DNA of 64,000 nt. Origin: Roseivivax lentus (GTDB lineage: Bacteria > Pseudomonadota > Alphaproteobacteria > Rhodobacterales > Rhodobacteraceae). Position 1 is the stretch's first letter; every line of letters begins with the position of its first letter. Under the pieces are notes generated by a model, which saw only the letters and a list, made by a program, of their open reading frames with translations, was not told the DNA's origin and did no database searches. Location: positions 62,001 through 126,000 of the forward strand of contig NZ_FTOQ01000010.1 in NCBI RefSeq assembly GCF_900156805.1, in the 5' to 3' direction. Positions 32,771-42,548 of this stretch are shown here, piece by piece. Made by a program: the position numbers and the translations under genes.

Positions 32771-33579
32771 TCCGCCGGGTTCGCGATGGAGGCTTCGGGC
32801 CGCCCCATGGCGCGCGGCGGGACCGCCGCGTGCGTTGTCGCACTGACCGGGCCGCTAGGGGCGGGCAGCGCGCTTTTGCGTCGCGAGCGCACGATCTGGT
32901 AGCCCGGTCGCCCCAGCAGGTAGCGGAGCGGCGCGGCGAACCCCGACCAGATGTGCACGAGCCGCGTGAACGGGAACAGCATGGTGATGATGAGCCCGAG
33001 GAAGATGTGCAGCTTGTAGAGCCAGTGCACGTCCACGACGGTGACCCAGGCGTTCAGGTTCCAGGTCACCACGCTTTGCGACCAGGTCATGAAGCGCACC
33101 ATCTCCGAGCCGTCCATGTGCTGCAAGGTCTGCGTGATCGTCAGCAGACCGATCGCAAGCTGCAGCCAGATCAGCCCCAAGATGGCGATGTCGGCATAGC
33201 TCGAGGTGACGCGGATGCGCGGATCGGAGAGACGCCGGTGCAGAAGCATCGTCGCCCCGATCAGCGCGGCGATCCCCGCCGGGCCGCCGATCAGGACCGC
33301 CATCCATTGCTTGAGCGCATAGGGAATGCCGAACGCGTCGAGCACCCGGACGGGCGTGAAGAGACCGATGAGGTGGCCGAAGAACACGGTCAGGATGCCG
33401 ACGTGAAACAGGATCGACCCCCAGATCAGCTGCTTGCGCCGCAAAAGCTGGCTCGAGGAGCTTTTCCAGGTGAAGGGATCGCGCTCGTACCGGGCGATGG
33501 AGCCCACCAGGAAGATCGTCAGCGCGACATAGGGCATCACGCCGAACAGGACGAAGTTGATATCGAAATTAGCGAACAT
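32767..33579 (-). CDS. narI: Respiratory nitrate reductase gamma subunit, cytochrome b
   Basis: NarI anchors NarGH at the inner membrane and passes electrons from quinol through two b hemes. The protein has five predicted transmembrane helices (FVLFGVMPYVALTIFLVGS, FHVGILTVFFGHLIGLF, and others), with His residues in helices two and five (GHLIGL and HWLYKLHIFLG) as heme ligands. At 270 residues it is longer than the E. coli protein, due to a C-terminal Pro/Ala/Ser-rich tail of about 35 residues. It starts 12 bases after the narJ stop and overlaps the parvulin gene at the end. Confidence 0.96.
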   Translation of the reverse strand: MFANFDINFVLFGVMPYVALTIFLVGSIARYERDPFTWKSSSSQLLRRKQLIWGSILFHVGILTVFFGHLIGLFTPVRVLDAFGIPYALKQWMAVLIGGPAGIAALIGATMLLHRRLSDPRIRVTSSYADIAILGLIWLQLAIGLLTITQTLQHMDGSEMVRFMTWSQSVVTWNLNAWVTVVDVHWLYKLHIFLGLIITMLFPFTRLVHIWSGFAAPLRYLLGRPGYQIVRSRRKSALPAPSGPVSATTHAAVPPRAMGRPEASIANPAE

Positions 33580-33591
33580 GACTCGGATCTC

Positions 33592-34305
33592 CTATTCGGC
33601 CGCGTGCTGCGGGGCGGGCGGGACAGGCGGAGCGGGCGCGTCCATCCGCGCGAGGATATCGCGCGAGACGGGACAGCCGGCATTCGGGTCGGGCCCGAAG
33701 CGGACCTCGCTTTCCTCCCAGACCTCGTCCAGCGCCACAAGGTCGTCGGGGTCCGTCTCAGGCTCGTGCAGAAGCGCGGCCACCGCCGCCGGATCGGCCC
33801 TGGCGCCGGAAAGCTGCAGAAGCGCGGCGAAGACCGCGCCATAGGGACTTTCCCGCCGGACAAGCCGCGCGTTCAACGCCTCGAAGATATGCGCCGCATC
33901 CGCCAGAACGTCCCGCGCCTCGGCGCAGGAACGCATGGACAGGAATTCGAGCAGCACCGGCAGGTGATCTGGCAGTTCCGAGGTGACGGGTTCGAACCCG
34001 CCCGCGCGATAGGTTTCGAGCAGGGACACCATGGCGCCCCCCCTGTCCCGGCTCTCGCCGTGGACATGCTCGAAAAGGTTCAGCGACAGGGTCCGCGACC
34101 GGTCGAAAAGCATCACGTATTGCTCTGCGAGCGCGTAGATGTCGCGGCCGCCCAGCTCCTCCAGAAGCGGCCGCAGGGCCCGGCGCGCGGCGGCGGTCAG
34201 CCGGGTATCGGCGGCCAGAACGCCCCCGATCTCCGGCATGGCCGCCTGCAATGCGCGGGTCGGGTAGCTCAGAACGAGCGACAGGGCCTTGAGCGTGCGG
34301 TCCAT
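33592..34305 (-). CDS. narJ: Nitrate reductase molybdenum cofactor assembly chaperone
   Basis: NarJ is the cytoplasmic chaperone that holds NarGH while the molybdenum cofactor is inserted. The protein has 237 residues from the ATG at 34303-34305, which overlaps the last base of the narH stop; an in-frame start further upstream lies within narH. Motifs are LSLVLSYPTRALQAAMPEIG, YVMLFDRSRTLSLNLFEHVH and GGAMVSLLETY, the characteristic redox-enzyme chaperone set. Position between narH and narI is standard. Family is secure. Confidence 0.95.
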   Translation of the reverse strand: MDRTLKALSLVLSYPTRALQAAMPEIGGVLAADTRLTAAARRALRPLLEELGGRDIYALAEQYVMLFDRSRTLSLNLFEHVHGESRDRGGAMVSLLETYRAGGFEPVTSELPDHLPVLLEFLSMRSCAEARDVLADAAHIFEALNARLVRRESPYGAVFAALLQLSGARADPAAVAALLHEPETDPDDLVALDEVWEESEVRFGPDPNAGCPVSRDILARMDAPAPPVPPAPQHAAE

Positions 34306-35828
34306 CACATCACCTCCGTGGGCATTTTCAGGGGTTTCTTCGAGCCGCCGAAAAGCGAGCCCTTGGAGATGCCGCTGGAGCATCCGTTGCCGTCGGTGAA
34401 GCCGCAGCCGCCGCGCAGGTCATAGGCCTCCTCGACCTGTTCGCGATGCGTCGTGGGGATCACGAACCGGTCCTCGTAATCGGCCAGCGCCATGATCCGG
34501 TACATGTCCTCGATGACGCGGCCCGACAGGCCGACCCGGGCGGCGATGGCCTCGTCGCGCACGCCGTCGATGGTCTTGGCGCGCATATAGGCGCGCATGG
34601 CCAGCATCCGCTCCAGCGCCTGCGCGACCGGGGCTTCGTCACCCGCGGTCAGCATGTTGGCGAGATAGCGCAGCGGGATCCGCAGGTTCTTCACGTCCGG
34701 CATCGCGCCGTCCATGCCGATGGCGCCGGCCTCGGCCGCGTTCTGGATCGGGCTCAGCGGCGGGATGTACCACACCATCGGCAGCGTCCGGTATTCGGGA
34801 TGCAGCGGGAAGGCGACCTTCCATTCCATCGCCATCTTCCAGACCGGGCTTTCCTGCGCGGCCCGGATCCAGTCTTCGGGGATGCCGTCGGCGCGCGCCG
34901 TCTCGATGATCACCGGATCGGTCGGATCGAGGAACACGCCCAGCTGCGCATCGTAAAGATCGGTCGTTTCGGGCGCGTTCGCCGCCTCCTCGATCCGGTC
35001 GGCATCATAGAGCATCACGCCGATATAGCGGATGCGACCGACGCAGGTTTCGGAGCAGACCGTGGGATTGCCGGATTCGATCCGCGGATAGCACAGGGTG
35101 CATTTCTCGGATTTGCCGGTCGACCAGTTGTAATAGACCTTCTTGTAAGGGCAGCCCGAGACGCACATCCGCCAGCCGCGGCATTTCTCCTGGTCGATCA
35201 GGACGATCCCGTCCTCCTCGCGCTTGTAGATCGCGCCCGAGGGGCACGACGCGGCGCAGGCGGGATTCAGGCAATGCTCGCAGAGCCGGGGGAGATACAT
35301 CATGAAGGTGTTCTCGTATTCCCCGTAGATCTGCTTCTGCACGCCCTCGAAGTTGTAATCCTGGCTGCGCTTGGAGAATTCCCCGCCGAGGATCTCCTCC
35401 CAGTTCGGGCCCTTCTCGATCTTCTCGATCCGCTCGCCGGTGATCTTCGAGCGCGGGCGCGCGGTCGGGAAGGCCTCCAGTTCGGGGGCGGATTTCAGGT
35501 GGTCGTAGTCGAAATCGAACGGCTCGTAGTAATCGTCGATCTCGGGCAGGTCGGGATTGGCGAAGATGTTCGCCAGGATCCGCCACTTGGCACCCTGCTT
35601 GGGCTGCAGCTTGCCGGCCCTGGTGCGTTCCCAGCCGCCCTTCCAGCGGTCCTGGTTTTCCCAATCGGTCGGATAACCGGTGCCGGGCTTGGTCTCGACA
35701 TTGTTGAACCAAGCGTATTCGACGCCTTCGCGGCTGGTCCAGACGTTCTTGCAGGTGACAGAGCAGGTGTGACACCCGATGCATTTGTCGAGGTTCAGCA
35801 CCATGCCGATTTGCGCACGAATTCTCAT
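34305..35828 (-). CDS. narH: Respiratory nitrate reductase beta subunit, iron-sulfur protein
   Basis: NarH carries electrons from the NarI hemes to NarG. The 507-residue protein has the four cysteine groups of the family: CIGCHTCSVTC near the N-terminus, CEHCLNPACAASC, CRGWRMCVSGC and CTLCYPRIESGNPTVCSETC. The third has a Trp in place of one Cys, which is the normal mark of the [3Fe-4S] cluster in NarH. The ATG overlaps the narG stop (ATGA) and the end overlaps narJ. Length and order match the family exactly. Confidence 0.97.
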   Translation of the reverse strand: MRIRAQIGMVLNLDKCIGCHTCSVTCKNVWTSREGVEYAWFNNVETKPGTGYPTDWENQDRWKGGWERTRAGKLQPKQGAKWRILANIFANPDLPEIDDYYEPFDFDYDHLKSAPELEAFPTARPRSKITGERIEKIEKGPNWEEILGGEFSKRSQDYNFEGVQKQIYGEYENTFMMYLPRLCEHCLNPACAASCPSGAIYKREEDGIVLIDQEKCRGWRMCVSGCPYKKVYYNWSTGKSEKCTLCYPRIESGNPTVCSETCVGRIRYIGVMLYDADRIEEAANAPETTDLYDAQLGVFLDPTDPVIIETARADGIPEDWIRAAQESPVWKMAMEWKVAFPLHPEYRTLPMVWYIPPLSPIQNAAEAGAIGMDGAMPDVKNLRIPLRYLANMLTAGDEAPVAQALERMLAMRAYMRAKTIDGVRDEAIAARVGLSGRVIEDMYRIMALADYEDRFVIPTTHREQVEEAYDLRGGCGFTDGNGCSSGISKGSLFGGSKKPLKMPTEVM

Positions 35829-38800
35829 TCCGCTGCCTCCTGTGCAGGGGCTTTCCAGCTCTTTTCGCGGTCGAGCCAGTCCACCTTCTTCATCTTCCTG
35901 ACGACGACGAATTCGTCCCGGTTGGCACCCACGGTGCCGTAATAGTTGAAGCCGTAGGATTGCTGGGCGTAGCCGCCGATCATGTGGGTGGGTTTGGGCA
36001 CCGCGCGGGTGACCGAGTTGTGGATGCCGCCCCGCTTGCAGGTCTTCTCGGAGCCGGGCGTGTTCACGATCTTCTCCTGGGCGTGGTACATGAAGGTCGT
36101 GCCGTCCTTGATGCGCTGGCTCACCACCGCCCGGGCGGTCAGCGCGCCGTTGGCGTTGTAAAGCTCCACCCAGTCGTTATCGACGATGCCGGCGGATCGG
36201 GCGTCGTTCTCGGAAATCCAGATCACCGGACCGCCGCGATTGAGCGTCAGCATCAGCAGGTTGTCGCTGTAGGTCGAATGGATGCCCCATTTCTGGTGCG
36301 GCGTGATGAAGTTCAGAACGAGGCTGTCGCCCGCATCCCGCACCTCCTTCGTGATGGTCTTGAGGTCGACCGGGGGCCGGTAGGACACGAAGCCCTCGCC
36401 GAAGGCCCGCATCCAAAGGTGATCCTGATAGAGCTGCTGGCGGCCGGTCAGCGTGCGCCACGGGATCAGCTCATGCACGTTGGTGTAGCCGGCATTGTAG
36501 CAGACATGCTCGGATTCGAGCCCGGACCAGGTGGGCGACGAGATGATCTTGCGCGGTTGCGCCGCGATATCGCGGAAGCGGATCTTCTCGTCCGCCTTGG
36601 GCCGGGCGAGATGCGTGTGATCCCGCCCGGTGGCCTTCGACAGCGCCTCCCACGCCTTCACAGCGACAGCGCCATTGGTCTCCGGCGCCAGCATCAGCAC
36701 GACCTCGGTCGCGTCGATATCGGTGACGATCCGGGCGCAGCCCTTGGCCGGGCCGTCCTCCCAGACACCGTTGAGATCGCGCAGGTGCTGCACCTCGGAA
36801 CCGGTCTTCCACGCGATGCCCTTGCCGCCGTTGCCGAGCTTGTCCATGAGCGGCCCGAGCGCACAGAAGCGGTCGCCGATGGCGGTGTAATCCCGTTCGA
36901 CCGCGATGAAGTTCGGCGCGGTCTTGCCGGGGATCAGATCGCATTCGCCCGCCTTCCAGTCCCGCACCTGGTCCTGGGCAAGCTCGCCCGGCGTGTCGTG
37001 CAGGATCGGCAGCGCGACGATGTCGGTTTCCTTGCCGAGGATTTCCGGCGCGACCTGCTGCACCTTGTAGGCGATGGCCTTGAAGATCTCCCAGTCGGAC
37101 TTGCTTTCGTAGGCCGGATCGACGGCGGCCTGCAGCGGGTGGATGAACGGATGCATGTCCGAGGTGTTGAGATCGTTCTTCTCGTACCACGAGGCCGTGG
37201 GCAGGACGATGTCGGAATAGACCGCGGTTGTGGACATGCGGAAATCGATGGTCACCAGCAGGTCGAGCTTGCCGCGCGGAGCGTTCTCGTGCCAGCGCGC
37301 CTCTTTCGGCTTCGCGCGCCCCTCCTCGCCCAGATCCCGGCCCAGAACGCCGTGATCGGTGCCGAGCAGGTGCTTGAGGAAGTATTCGTGCCCCTTGCCG
37401 CTCGATCCCAAAAGGTTCGAGCGCCAGACAAAGAGGTTGCGCGGCCAGTTCTCCGGCGCGTCCGGATCCTCGCAGGACATCTCGAGATCGCCGGATTTGA
37501 GCTGTTCGGCCACATAGTCTGGGATCTCGCGGCCCGCGGCTTTCGCCGCCTTGGCCACCTCCAGCGGATTGGTCTTGAGCTGCGGCGCGGAGGGCAGCCA
37601 GCCCATCCGCTCGGCGCGGATGTTGTAGTCGATCAGGCTGATGTCCCAATCGCCGTCCGGCGCCGTGGGCGACAGGATCTCGCCCGCCGTCAGGGTTTCG
37701 TAGCGCCACTGGTCGGTATGGGCGTACCAGGCGCTGGTCGAGTTCATGTGGCGCGGCGGACGGCCCCAATCGAGCGCGAAGGCCAGCGGCAGCCAGCCGG
37801 TCTGCGGGCGCAGCTTCTCCTGGCCCACATAATGCGCCCAGCCGCCGCCCGACTGGCCCACGCAACCGCACATCACCAGCATGTTGATGACGCCGCGGTA
37901 GTTCATGTCCATGTGGTACCAATGGTTCATCGCGGCTCCGATGATGATCATCGACTTGCCGTTCGTCTTCTCGGCGGTCTGCGCGAATTCGCGCGCGACA
38001 TGGACGATCTTGTCGGCCCTCACGCCGGTGATCTTCTCGGCCCATTTCGGGGTGCCGGGCACGTCCTCGTCGTAGTGCCGGGCCACCCAGTCGCCGCCGA
38101 GCCCCCGATCGAGCCCGTAATTGGCGCAGAAGAGGTCGAAAACCGTGGCCACGGCCACCTCCCCCTCCGCCGTCTGGATGCGCCTGACCGGCACGTTGCG
38201 GGTCAGGACGTTGGGGCGGCGGTCGCCGGCGTCGAAGGCCTCGGTCGCGTCGGCTCCGAAATAGGGGAAATCCACGCCGATCACCTCGTCGTGGTCCTCG
38301 TCGAGGATCTGCGACATGCGCAGCGCGATCTCGGCGCCCGCGGCCTTCTCCTCGAGGTTCCATTCGCCGTCCTCGCCCCAGCGGTAGCCGATCGAGCCGT
38401 TGGGCGCGACGAGCGCGCCGGAGGTTTCGTCGAGCGCGACGGTCTTCCATTCGGGATTGTTCGCCTGCCCGAGCTTGCCGTCGAGATCGTCGGCGCGCAG
38501 GAAGCGGCCCGGGATCATCCGGCCGTCCTTGTCCTCGATCTTCACCAGCATCGGGAAGTCGGAATATTTGCGGCAATATTCCTCGAAATACTCGGCCTGC
38601 CAGTCGAGGTGGAACTCGCGCAGGATGACGTGGCCGAAGGCCATGGCCAGCGCCGCATCGGTGCCCTGCTTCGCGTTCAGCCAGACATCGCCGAATTTCG
38701 CGGCTTCCGAATAATCCGGGCAGATGACGGCGGACTTGGTGCCGCGATAGCGCGCCTCGGTGTAGAAATGCGCGTCCGGCGTCCGCGTCTGCGGCACGTT

Positions 38801-39565
38801 CGAGCCCCAGAGCAGCAGGTAGCCCGCATTGTACCAATCCGCCGATTCCGGCACGTCGGTCTGCTCGCCCCAGGTCATCGGCGAGGCCGGCGGCAGGTCG
38901 CAATACCAGTCGTAGAACGACATGCAGACACCGCCCATGAGCGACAGGTAGCGCGAGCCCGCGGCGTAGGAGATCATCGACATCGCCGGAATGGGCGAGA
39001 AGCCGAAGATCCGGTCCGGGCCGTAGGTCCTGGCCGTGTAGGCATTGGCGGCAGCGGTGATCTCGGTCGCCTCGTCCCAGCTTGCGCGGACGAAGCCGCC
39101 CTTGCCTCGGGTCTCCACATAGGACGCGCGCAGGATGGGGTCGTTCTGGAGCGCGGTCCAGGCCTCGATCGGGGTCATGGTCTCGCGCATCTTGCGCCAG
39201 GCCTTCATCAGCCGCCCGCGCACCAGCGGGTTCTTCACCCGGTTGGCGGAATAGAGATACCAGCTGTAGGAGGCGCCCCGCGCACAGCCGCGCGGCTCGT
39301 GGTTGGGCAGGTCGGGCCGCATGCGCGGGTAATCCGTCTGCTGCGTCTCCCAGGTGACGATGCCGGACTTGACGTAGATCTTCCAGCTGCACGAGCCGGT
39401 GCAATTCACCCCGTGGGTCGAGCGCACGATCTTGTCGTGCCGCCAGCGGTTTCGATAGGTCTCCTCCCAGTCGCGGCTCTCGCGCGTGACCTGGCCGTGG
39501 CCGTTGGAGAACCGTTCCAGCTCCTTGGACTGGAGGAAGTTCATTCTGTCGAGCAGGTGGCTCAT
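35825..39565 (-). CDS. narG: Respiratory nitrate reductase alpha subunit, molybdenum enzyme
   Basis: NarG reduces nitrate to nitrite in the cytoplasm at a bis-MGD molybdenum centre. The protein has 1246 residues from the ATG at 39563-39565, behind an AGGAGA site; the extra upstream codons are not needed. The N-terminus has THGVNCTGSCSWKIYVKSGI, with the His and Cys ligands of the [4Fe-4S] FS0 centre. YDWYCDLPPASPMTWGEQTD holds the Asp that ligates molybdenum. The absence of a twin-arginine signal fits a membrane-bound, cytoplasm-facing Nar enzyme rather than Nap. It lies downstream of narK2 and overlaps narH by four bases. Confidence 0.97.
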   Translation of the reverse strand: MSHLLDRMNFLQSKELERFSNGHGQVTRESRDWEETYRNRWRHDKIVRSTHGVNCTGSCSWKIYVKSGIVTWETQQTDYPRMRPDLPNHEPRGCARGASYSWYLYSANRVKNPLVRGRLMKAWRKMRETMTPIEAWTALQNDPILRASYVETRGKGGFVRASWDEATEITAAANAYTARTYGPDRIFGFSPIPAMSMISYAAGSRYLSLMGGVCMSFYDWYCDLPPASPMTWGEQTDVPESADWYNAGYLLLWGSNVPQTRTPDAHFYTEARYRGTKSAVICPDYSEAAKFGDVWLNAKQGTDAALAMAFGHVILREFHLDWQAEYFEEYCRKYSDFPMLVKIEDKDGRMIPGRFLRADDLDGKLGQANNPEWKTVALDETSGALVAPNGSIGYRWGEDGEWNLEEKAAGAEIALRMSQILDEDHDEVIGVDFPYFGADATEAFDAGDRRPNVLTRNVPVRRIQTAEGEVAVATVFDLFCANYGLDRGLGGDWVARHYDEDVPGTPKWAEKITGVRADKIVHVAREFAQTAEKTNGKSMIIIGAAMNHWYHMDMNYRGVINMLVMCGCVGQSGGGWAHYVGQEKLRPQTGWLPLAFALDWGRPPRHMNSTSAWYAHTDQWRYETLTAGEILSPTAPDGDWDISLIDYNIRAERMGWLPSAPQLKTNPLEVAKAAKAAGREIPDYVAEQLKSGDLEMSCEDPDAPENWPRNLFVWRSNLLGSSGKGHEYFLKHLLGTDHGVLGRDLGEEGRAKPKEARWHENAPRGKLDLLVTIDFRMSTTAVYSDIVLPTASWYEKNDLNTSDMHPFIHPLQAAVDPAYESKSDWEIFKAIAYKVQQVAPEILGKETDIVALPILHDTPGELAQDQVRDWKAGECDLIPGKTAPNFIAVERDYTAIGDRFCALGPLMDKLGNGGKGIAWKTGSEVQHLRDLNGVWEDGPAKGCARIVTDIDATEVVLMLAPETNGAVAVKAWEALSKATGRDHTHLARPKADEKIRFRDIAAQPRKIISSPTWSGLESEHVCYNAGYTNVHELIPWRTLTGRQQLYQDHLWMRAFGEGFVSYRPPVDLKTITKEVRDAGDSLVLNFITPHQKWGIHSTYSDNLLMLTLNRGGPVIWISENDARSAGIVDNDWVELYNANGALTARAVVSQRIKDGTTFMYHAQEKIVNTPGSEKTCKRGGIHNSVTRAVPKPTHMIGGYAQQSYGFNYYGTVGANRDEFVVVRKMKKVDWLDREKSWKAPAQEAAE

Positions 39566-39624
39566 GTCATTTCTCCTGTGGCGGGCCGGGCGCGCGGGAT
39601 CGCGCACCCGGGGGCGTTACGGGC

Positions 39625-41022
39625 TCAGCAGGGAACAGGTGCGTTCTTGCGGCTGTAGAAAATCCAGGTGATCGCGATGCAGAGCACGTAGAAGGCGAGG
39701 AAGGCCCAGAGCGCGCCATTGGGCGCCCCGGTCACGCTGATCGACGTGCCGTAGGCCTTGGGGATGAAGAAGGCGCCATAGGCCGCGATGGCCGAGGTGA
39801 AGGCGATGATCGCGGCGCTTTCCCGCTCGGACTGCTTCAACGTCGCGGCTGCGTCCAGCTCCGGCATCAGCCGGGGCACTTCCTGGCGCATGATCGACGG
39901 GATCATCTGGAAGGTCGACGCGTTGCCGACACCGGTCAGGAAGAACAGCGCCATGAAACAGGCGAAGAAGCCCCAGAAATTGCCGGCGGGACTTGCCCCC
40001 GAGGGCAGGAATTGCAGCACGCTCCAGACCGCGACGATCATGCCGAGGAAGGTCCAGAAGGTCACGCGGCCGCCGCCGAACCGGTCCGAGACCCAGCCCG
40101 TCGCGGCACGGCTCAACGCGCCCACGAGCGGGCCGAGAAAGGCGTAGCGCAGCACGTCGACCTCGGGAAACTGGGTCTTCATCAGCAGCGGAAAGCCCGC
40201 CGCATAGCCGATGAAGCTGCCGAACGTGCCGGTATAGAGAAGGCACATGATCCAGGTGTGCCGGCGCGTGAAGATGATCGACTGCTCCTTGAACGAGGCC
40301 TTGGCGTCGGCGATGTCGTTCATGCCGAACCACGCCGCGATGGCGGAAAGCGCGATGAACGGCACCCAGACGAAGCCCGCGTTCTGGATCCAGAGCTGGC
40401 TGCCGTCCTCCAGCGTGACGGGCGCGCCCCCGATGGCGCCGAAGACGCCCGCGGTGATGACCATCGGCACGACGAATTGCATGACCGATACGCCGAGATT
40501 GCCGAGCCCCGCATTCAGCGCCAGCGCGTTGCCCTTGGTCTTCTTGGGGTAGAAATACGCGATATTGGCCATGGAGGAGGCGAAGTTGCCGCCGCCGAAG
40601 CCGCACATCAGCGCCAGCGCCAGGAAAATCCAATAAGGCGTGTCGGGGTTCTGCACCGCGAAACCGATGCCGAGCGCCGGCAGCAGCAGCGACGCCGTCG
40701 AAAGCGCGGTCCATTTGCGGCCGCCGAAGATCGGGATCATGAAGCTGTAGAAGATCCGCAGCGTCGCGCCGGAGAGCCCCGGCAGCGCCGCCAGCCAGAA
40801 CAGCTGGCCGGTCGCATAGTCGAAGCCGATGGCGGGCAGCTTGGCCACCACGACCGACCAGACCATCCAGACGGAGAAGGCTAGGAGAAGGTTCGGGATC
40901 GAGATCCACAGGTTGCGGGTGGCAATCGCGCGGCCGTGCTCTTTCCAGAATTGCGGATCCTCGGGGTGCCAGTCGATGAGCGTGTGCCCCTGCTGTCCGG
41001 GGTGAGTGGCTGTGGTCGCCAT
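39625..41022 (-). CDS. narK2: NarK2-type nitrate/nitrite transporter
   Basis: This is a 465-residue MFS protein with about 12 transmembrane helices. The N-terminal extension (GHTLIDWHPEDPQFWKEHGR AIATRNLWIS) is the mark of NarK2-type nitrate/nitrite antiporters, which bring nitrate in and nitrite out. Conserved glycine-rich motifs MCGFGGGNFASSMANIAYFY and NAGLGNLGVSVMQFVVPMVI are the nitrate signatures. It is followed by narG after 59 bases. In Paracoccus NarK1 and NarK2 are one fused protein; here they are two genes, 60 bases apart. Confidence 0.93.
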   Translation of the reverse strand: MATTATHPGQQGHTLIDWHPEDPQFWKEHGRAIATRNLWISIPNLLLAFSVWMVWSVVVAKLPAIGFDYATGQLFWLAALPGLSGATLRIFYSFMIPIFGGRKWTALSTASLLLPALGIGFAVQNPDTPYWIFLALALMCGFGGGNFASSMANIAYFYPKKTKGNALALNAGLGNLGVSVMQFVVPMVITAGVFGAIGGAPVTLEDGSQLWIQNAGFVWVPFIALSAIAAWFGMNDIADAKASFKEQSIIFTRRHTWIMCLLYTGTFGSFIGYAAGFPLLMKTQFPEVDVLRYAFLGPLVGALSRAATGWVSDRFGGGRVTFWTFLGMIVAVWSVLQFLPSGASPAGNFWGFFACFMALFFLTGVGNASTFQMIPSIMRQEVPRLMPELDAAATLKQSERESAAIIAFTSAIAAYGAFFIPKAYGTSISVTGAPNGALWAFLAFYVLCIAITWIFYSRKNAPVPC

Positions 41023-41082
41023 GGAAGCCTCCCTTGCGGCGGTGTGGTGGGGCGGGCCGCGACCGGGCGGCCCGCATGCATG

Positions 41083-42450
41083 TCATTCGGCGGGCTGCGG
41101 CGCCGGGGTACCGGTCGCGGGCCGATGGCGCTCTGCCGGGGCGGGATGCGGCTCTTGCGGCACGTCGGAGAGGTATCTCTCGTCCGCGAGGCCGGGGTGA
41201 CGGGCGCGCTCCATCCGGCGGATCGCGACGTGCATCCAGATCGTGGAGACGGCGACGATCGCGAAGAGCAGCATGAAGGGCGCGGTCCAGATGCCGGTGA
41301 GGTCGAGCAGGACGCCGAAGGCGATGGGCAGGAAGAACCCGCCGAGACCGCCGATCATGCCCACGAGCCCGCCGACCGAGCCCACGTGATGCGGGTAATA
41401 GACCGGGATGTGCTTGTAGACGGCGGCCTTGCCGAGGCTCATCAGGAACCCTAAGACGATGGTCATCGCCACGAAGACGCCGACGGAGAGACCGAAATCG
41501 AAGGTGATCGGCCCGGTGATGCCCTGCACGACATAGCCGGTCTCGGGATAGCTCATCACGAACAGGATCACGAGCGAGCCGATGAACGTCACGTACATGA
41601 CGAAGCGCGCGCCCCACTTGTCCGACATCCAGCCGCCAAGCGCGCGGAAGACCGAACCGGGCAGCGAATAGAGACCGGCAAAGACGCCCGCGGTGGTCAG
41701 CTCGAGCCCGTAGGCGCCGACATAGTAGCGCGGCAGGAAGCTCGCGAGCGCGACGAAGGCGCCGAAGACGAAGAAGTAATAGGTGGCGAAGCGCCAGACC
41801 TGGATGTTCTTCAGCGGCTCCAGCATCGAGCCTGCGGAGACCGGGCCCGCGCCGCTGCGCTTGCGTTCTTCCTGCACGGGGTCGGTCTTGGCCAGCAGGT
41901 AGAACAGAACCGCGACCACCGCGAGCACGATGGCGTAGATGCGCGCCGTCCCCTCCCAACCGAGCGCCACGACGAGGAAGGGCGCCGCGAAATTGGTGAC
42001 CGCCGCGCCGACATTGCCGGCACCGAAAATGCCGAGGGCCGTGCCTTGATGTTCCTTGTCGAACCAGCGCGAGGTATAGGCCACGCCCACGATGAACGAC
42101 CCGCCGGCAAGTCCGAGGCCGAGTGCCGCGAGCAGGAAGATCTCGTAGGTCTCGACGCTGGTCAGCAACCAGACCGCGACCGCGGTGATGAGCATCTGCA
42201 GCGGGAACATGATCCGCCCGCCGAACTGCTCGGTCCAGACGCCGAGGAAGATCCGGCTGATCGAACCGGTCAGGATCGGGGTCGCCACCAGCAGGCCGAA
42301 CTGCGTGTCGTTCAGCCCGAGGTCCTGTTTGATCTGAACCCCGATGATGGAAAAGATCGTCCAAACCGCAAAGCAGACCGTGAACGCGAAGGTGCTGAGC
42401 CCCAGGGCCCGGTACTGGTCCGAGCGTGAGACGCCGTCGAGTGCGTGCAT
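41083..42450 (-). CDS. narK1: NarK1-type nitrate/proton symporter
   Basis: The protein has 455 residues and belongs to the MFS, from the ATG at 42448-42450 with a GGAGGG site. About 12 helices are seen; GIFGAGNVGAAVTNFAAPFL and MIGGLGGFFLPIAFGVLLDL are the conserved nitrate signature loops. The lack of the long N-terminal extension and the short C-terminal hydrophilic tail mark the NarK1 type, thought to import nitrate with protons to start respiration. It is the first gene of the nar operon, about 85 bases downstream of a perfect FNR-type box. Confidence 0.93.
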   Translation of the reverse strand: MHALDGVSRSDQYRALGLSTFAFTVCFAVWTIFSIIGVQIKQDLGLNDTQFGLLVATPILTGSISRIFLGVWTEQFGGRIMFPLQMLITAVAVWLLTSVETYEIFLLAALGLGLAGGSFIVGVAYTSRWFDKEHQGTALGIFGAGNVGAAVTNFAAPFLVVALGWEGTARIYAIVLAVVAVLFYLLAKTDPVQEERKRSGAGPVSAGSMLEPLKNIQVWRFATYYFFVFGAFVALASFLPRYYVGAYGLELTTAGVFAGLYSLPGSVFRALGGWMSDKWGARFVMYVTFIGSLVILFVMSYPETGYVVQGITGPITFDFGLSVGVFVAMTIVLGFLMSLGKAAVYKHIPVYYPHHVGSVGGLVGMIGGLGGFFLPIAFGVLLDLTGIWTAPFMLLFAIVAVSTIWMHVAIRRMERARHPGLADERYLSDVPQEPHPAPAERHRPATGTPAPQPAE

Positions 42451-42534
42451 GCGCTGTCCCTCCAAGATTCCGCATCGGCTTGGCGCCAATGACGGGCTTG
42501 GCCGCAAAATGCGGACCGGGCGGGCGATTTGGGG

Positions 42535-42548
42535 TTGATCCAGATCAA
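42535..42548. promoter_or_regulatory. Perfect FNR-type box between narK1 and the NarR-like regulator
   Basis: TTGATCCAGATCAA matches TTGAT-N4-ATCAA at all ten specified positions. Its centre at 42541.5 places a class II start (-41.5) at about 42500 for narK1 and about 42583 for the divergent regulator, with -10-like CATTTT and AATAAA elements near the expected positions. Activation by the NarR/DNR-like protein or FnrL is inferred. Confidence 0.82.

Noticed and set aside
35960-39658. Plus-strand open frame of 1232 codons opposite narG
   Set aside because: Antisense shadow; narG is unambiguous on the minus strand. The same applies to long frames opposite putA, narH and the baseplate genes.
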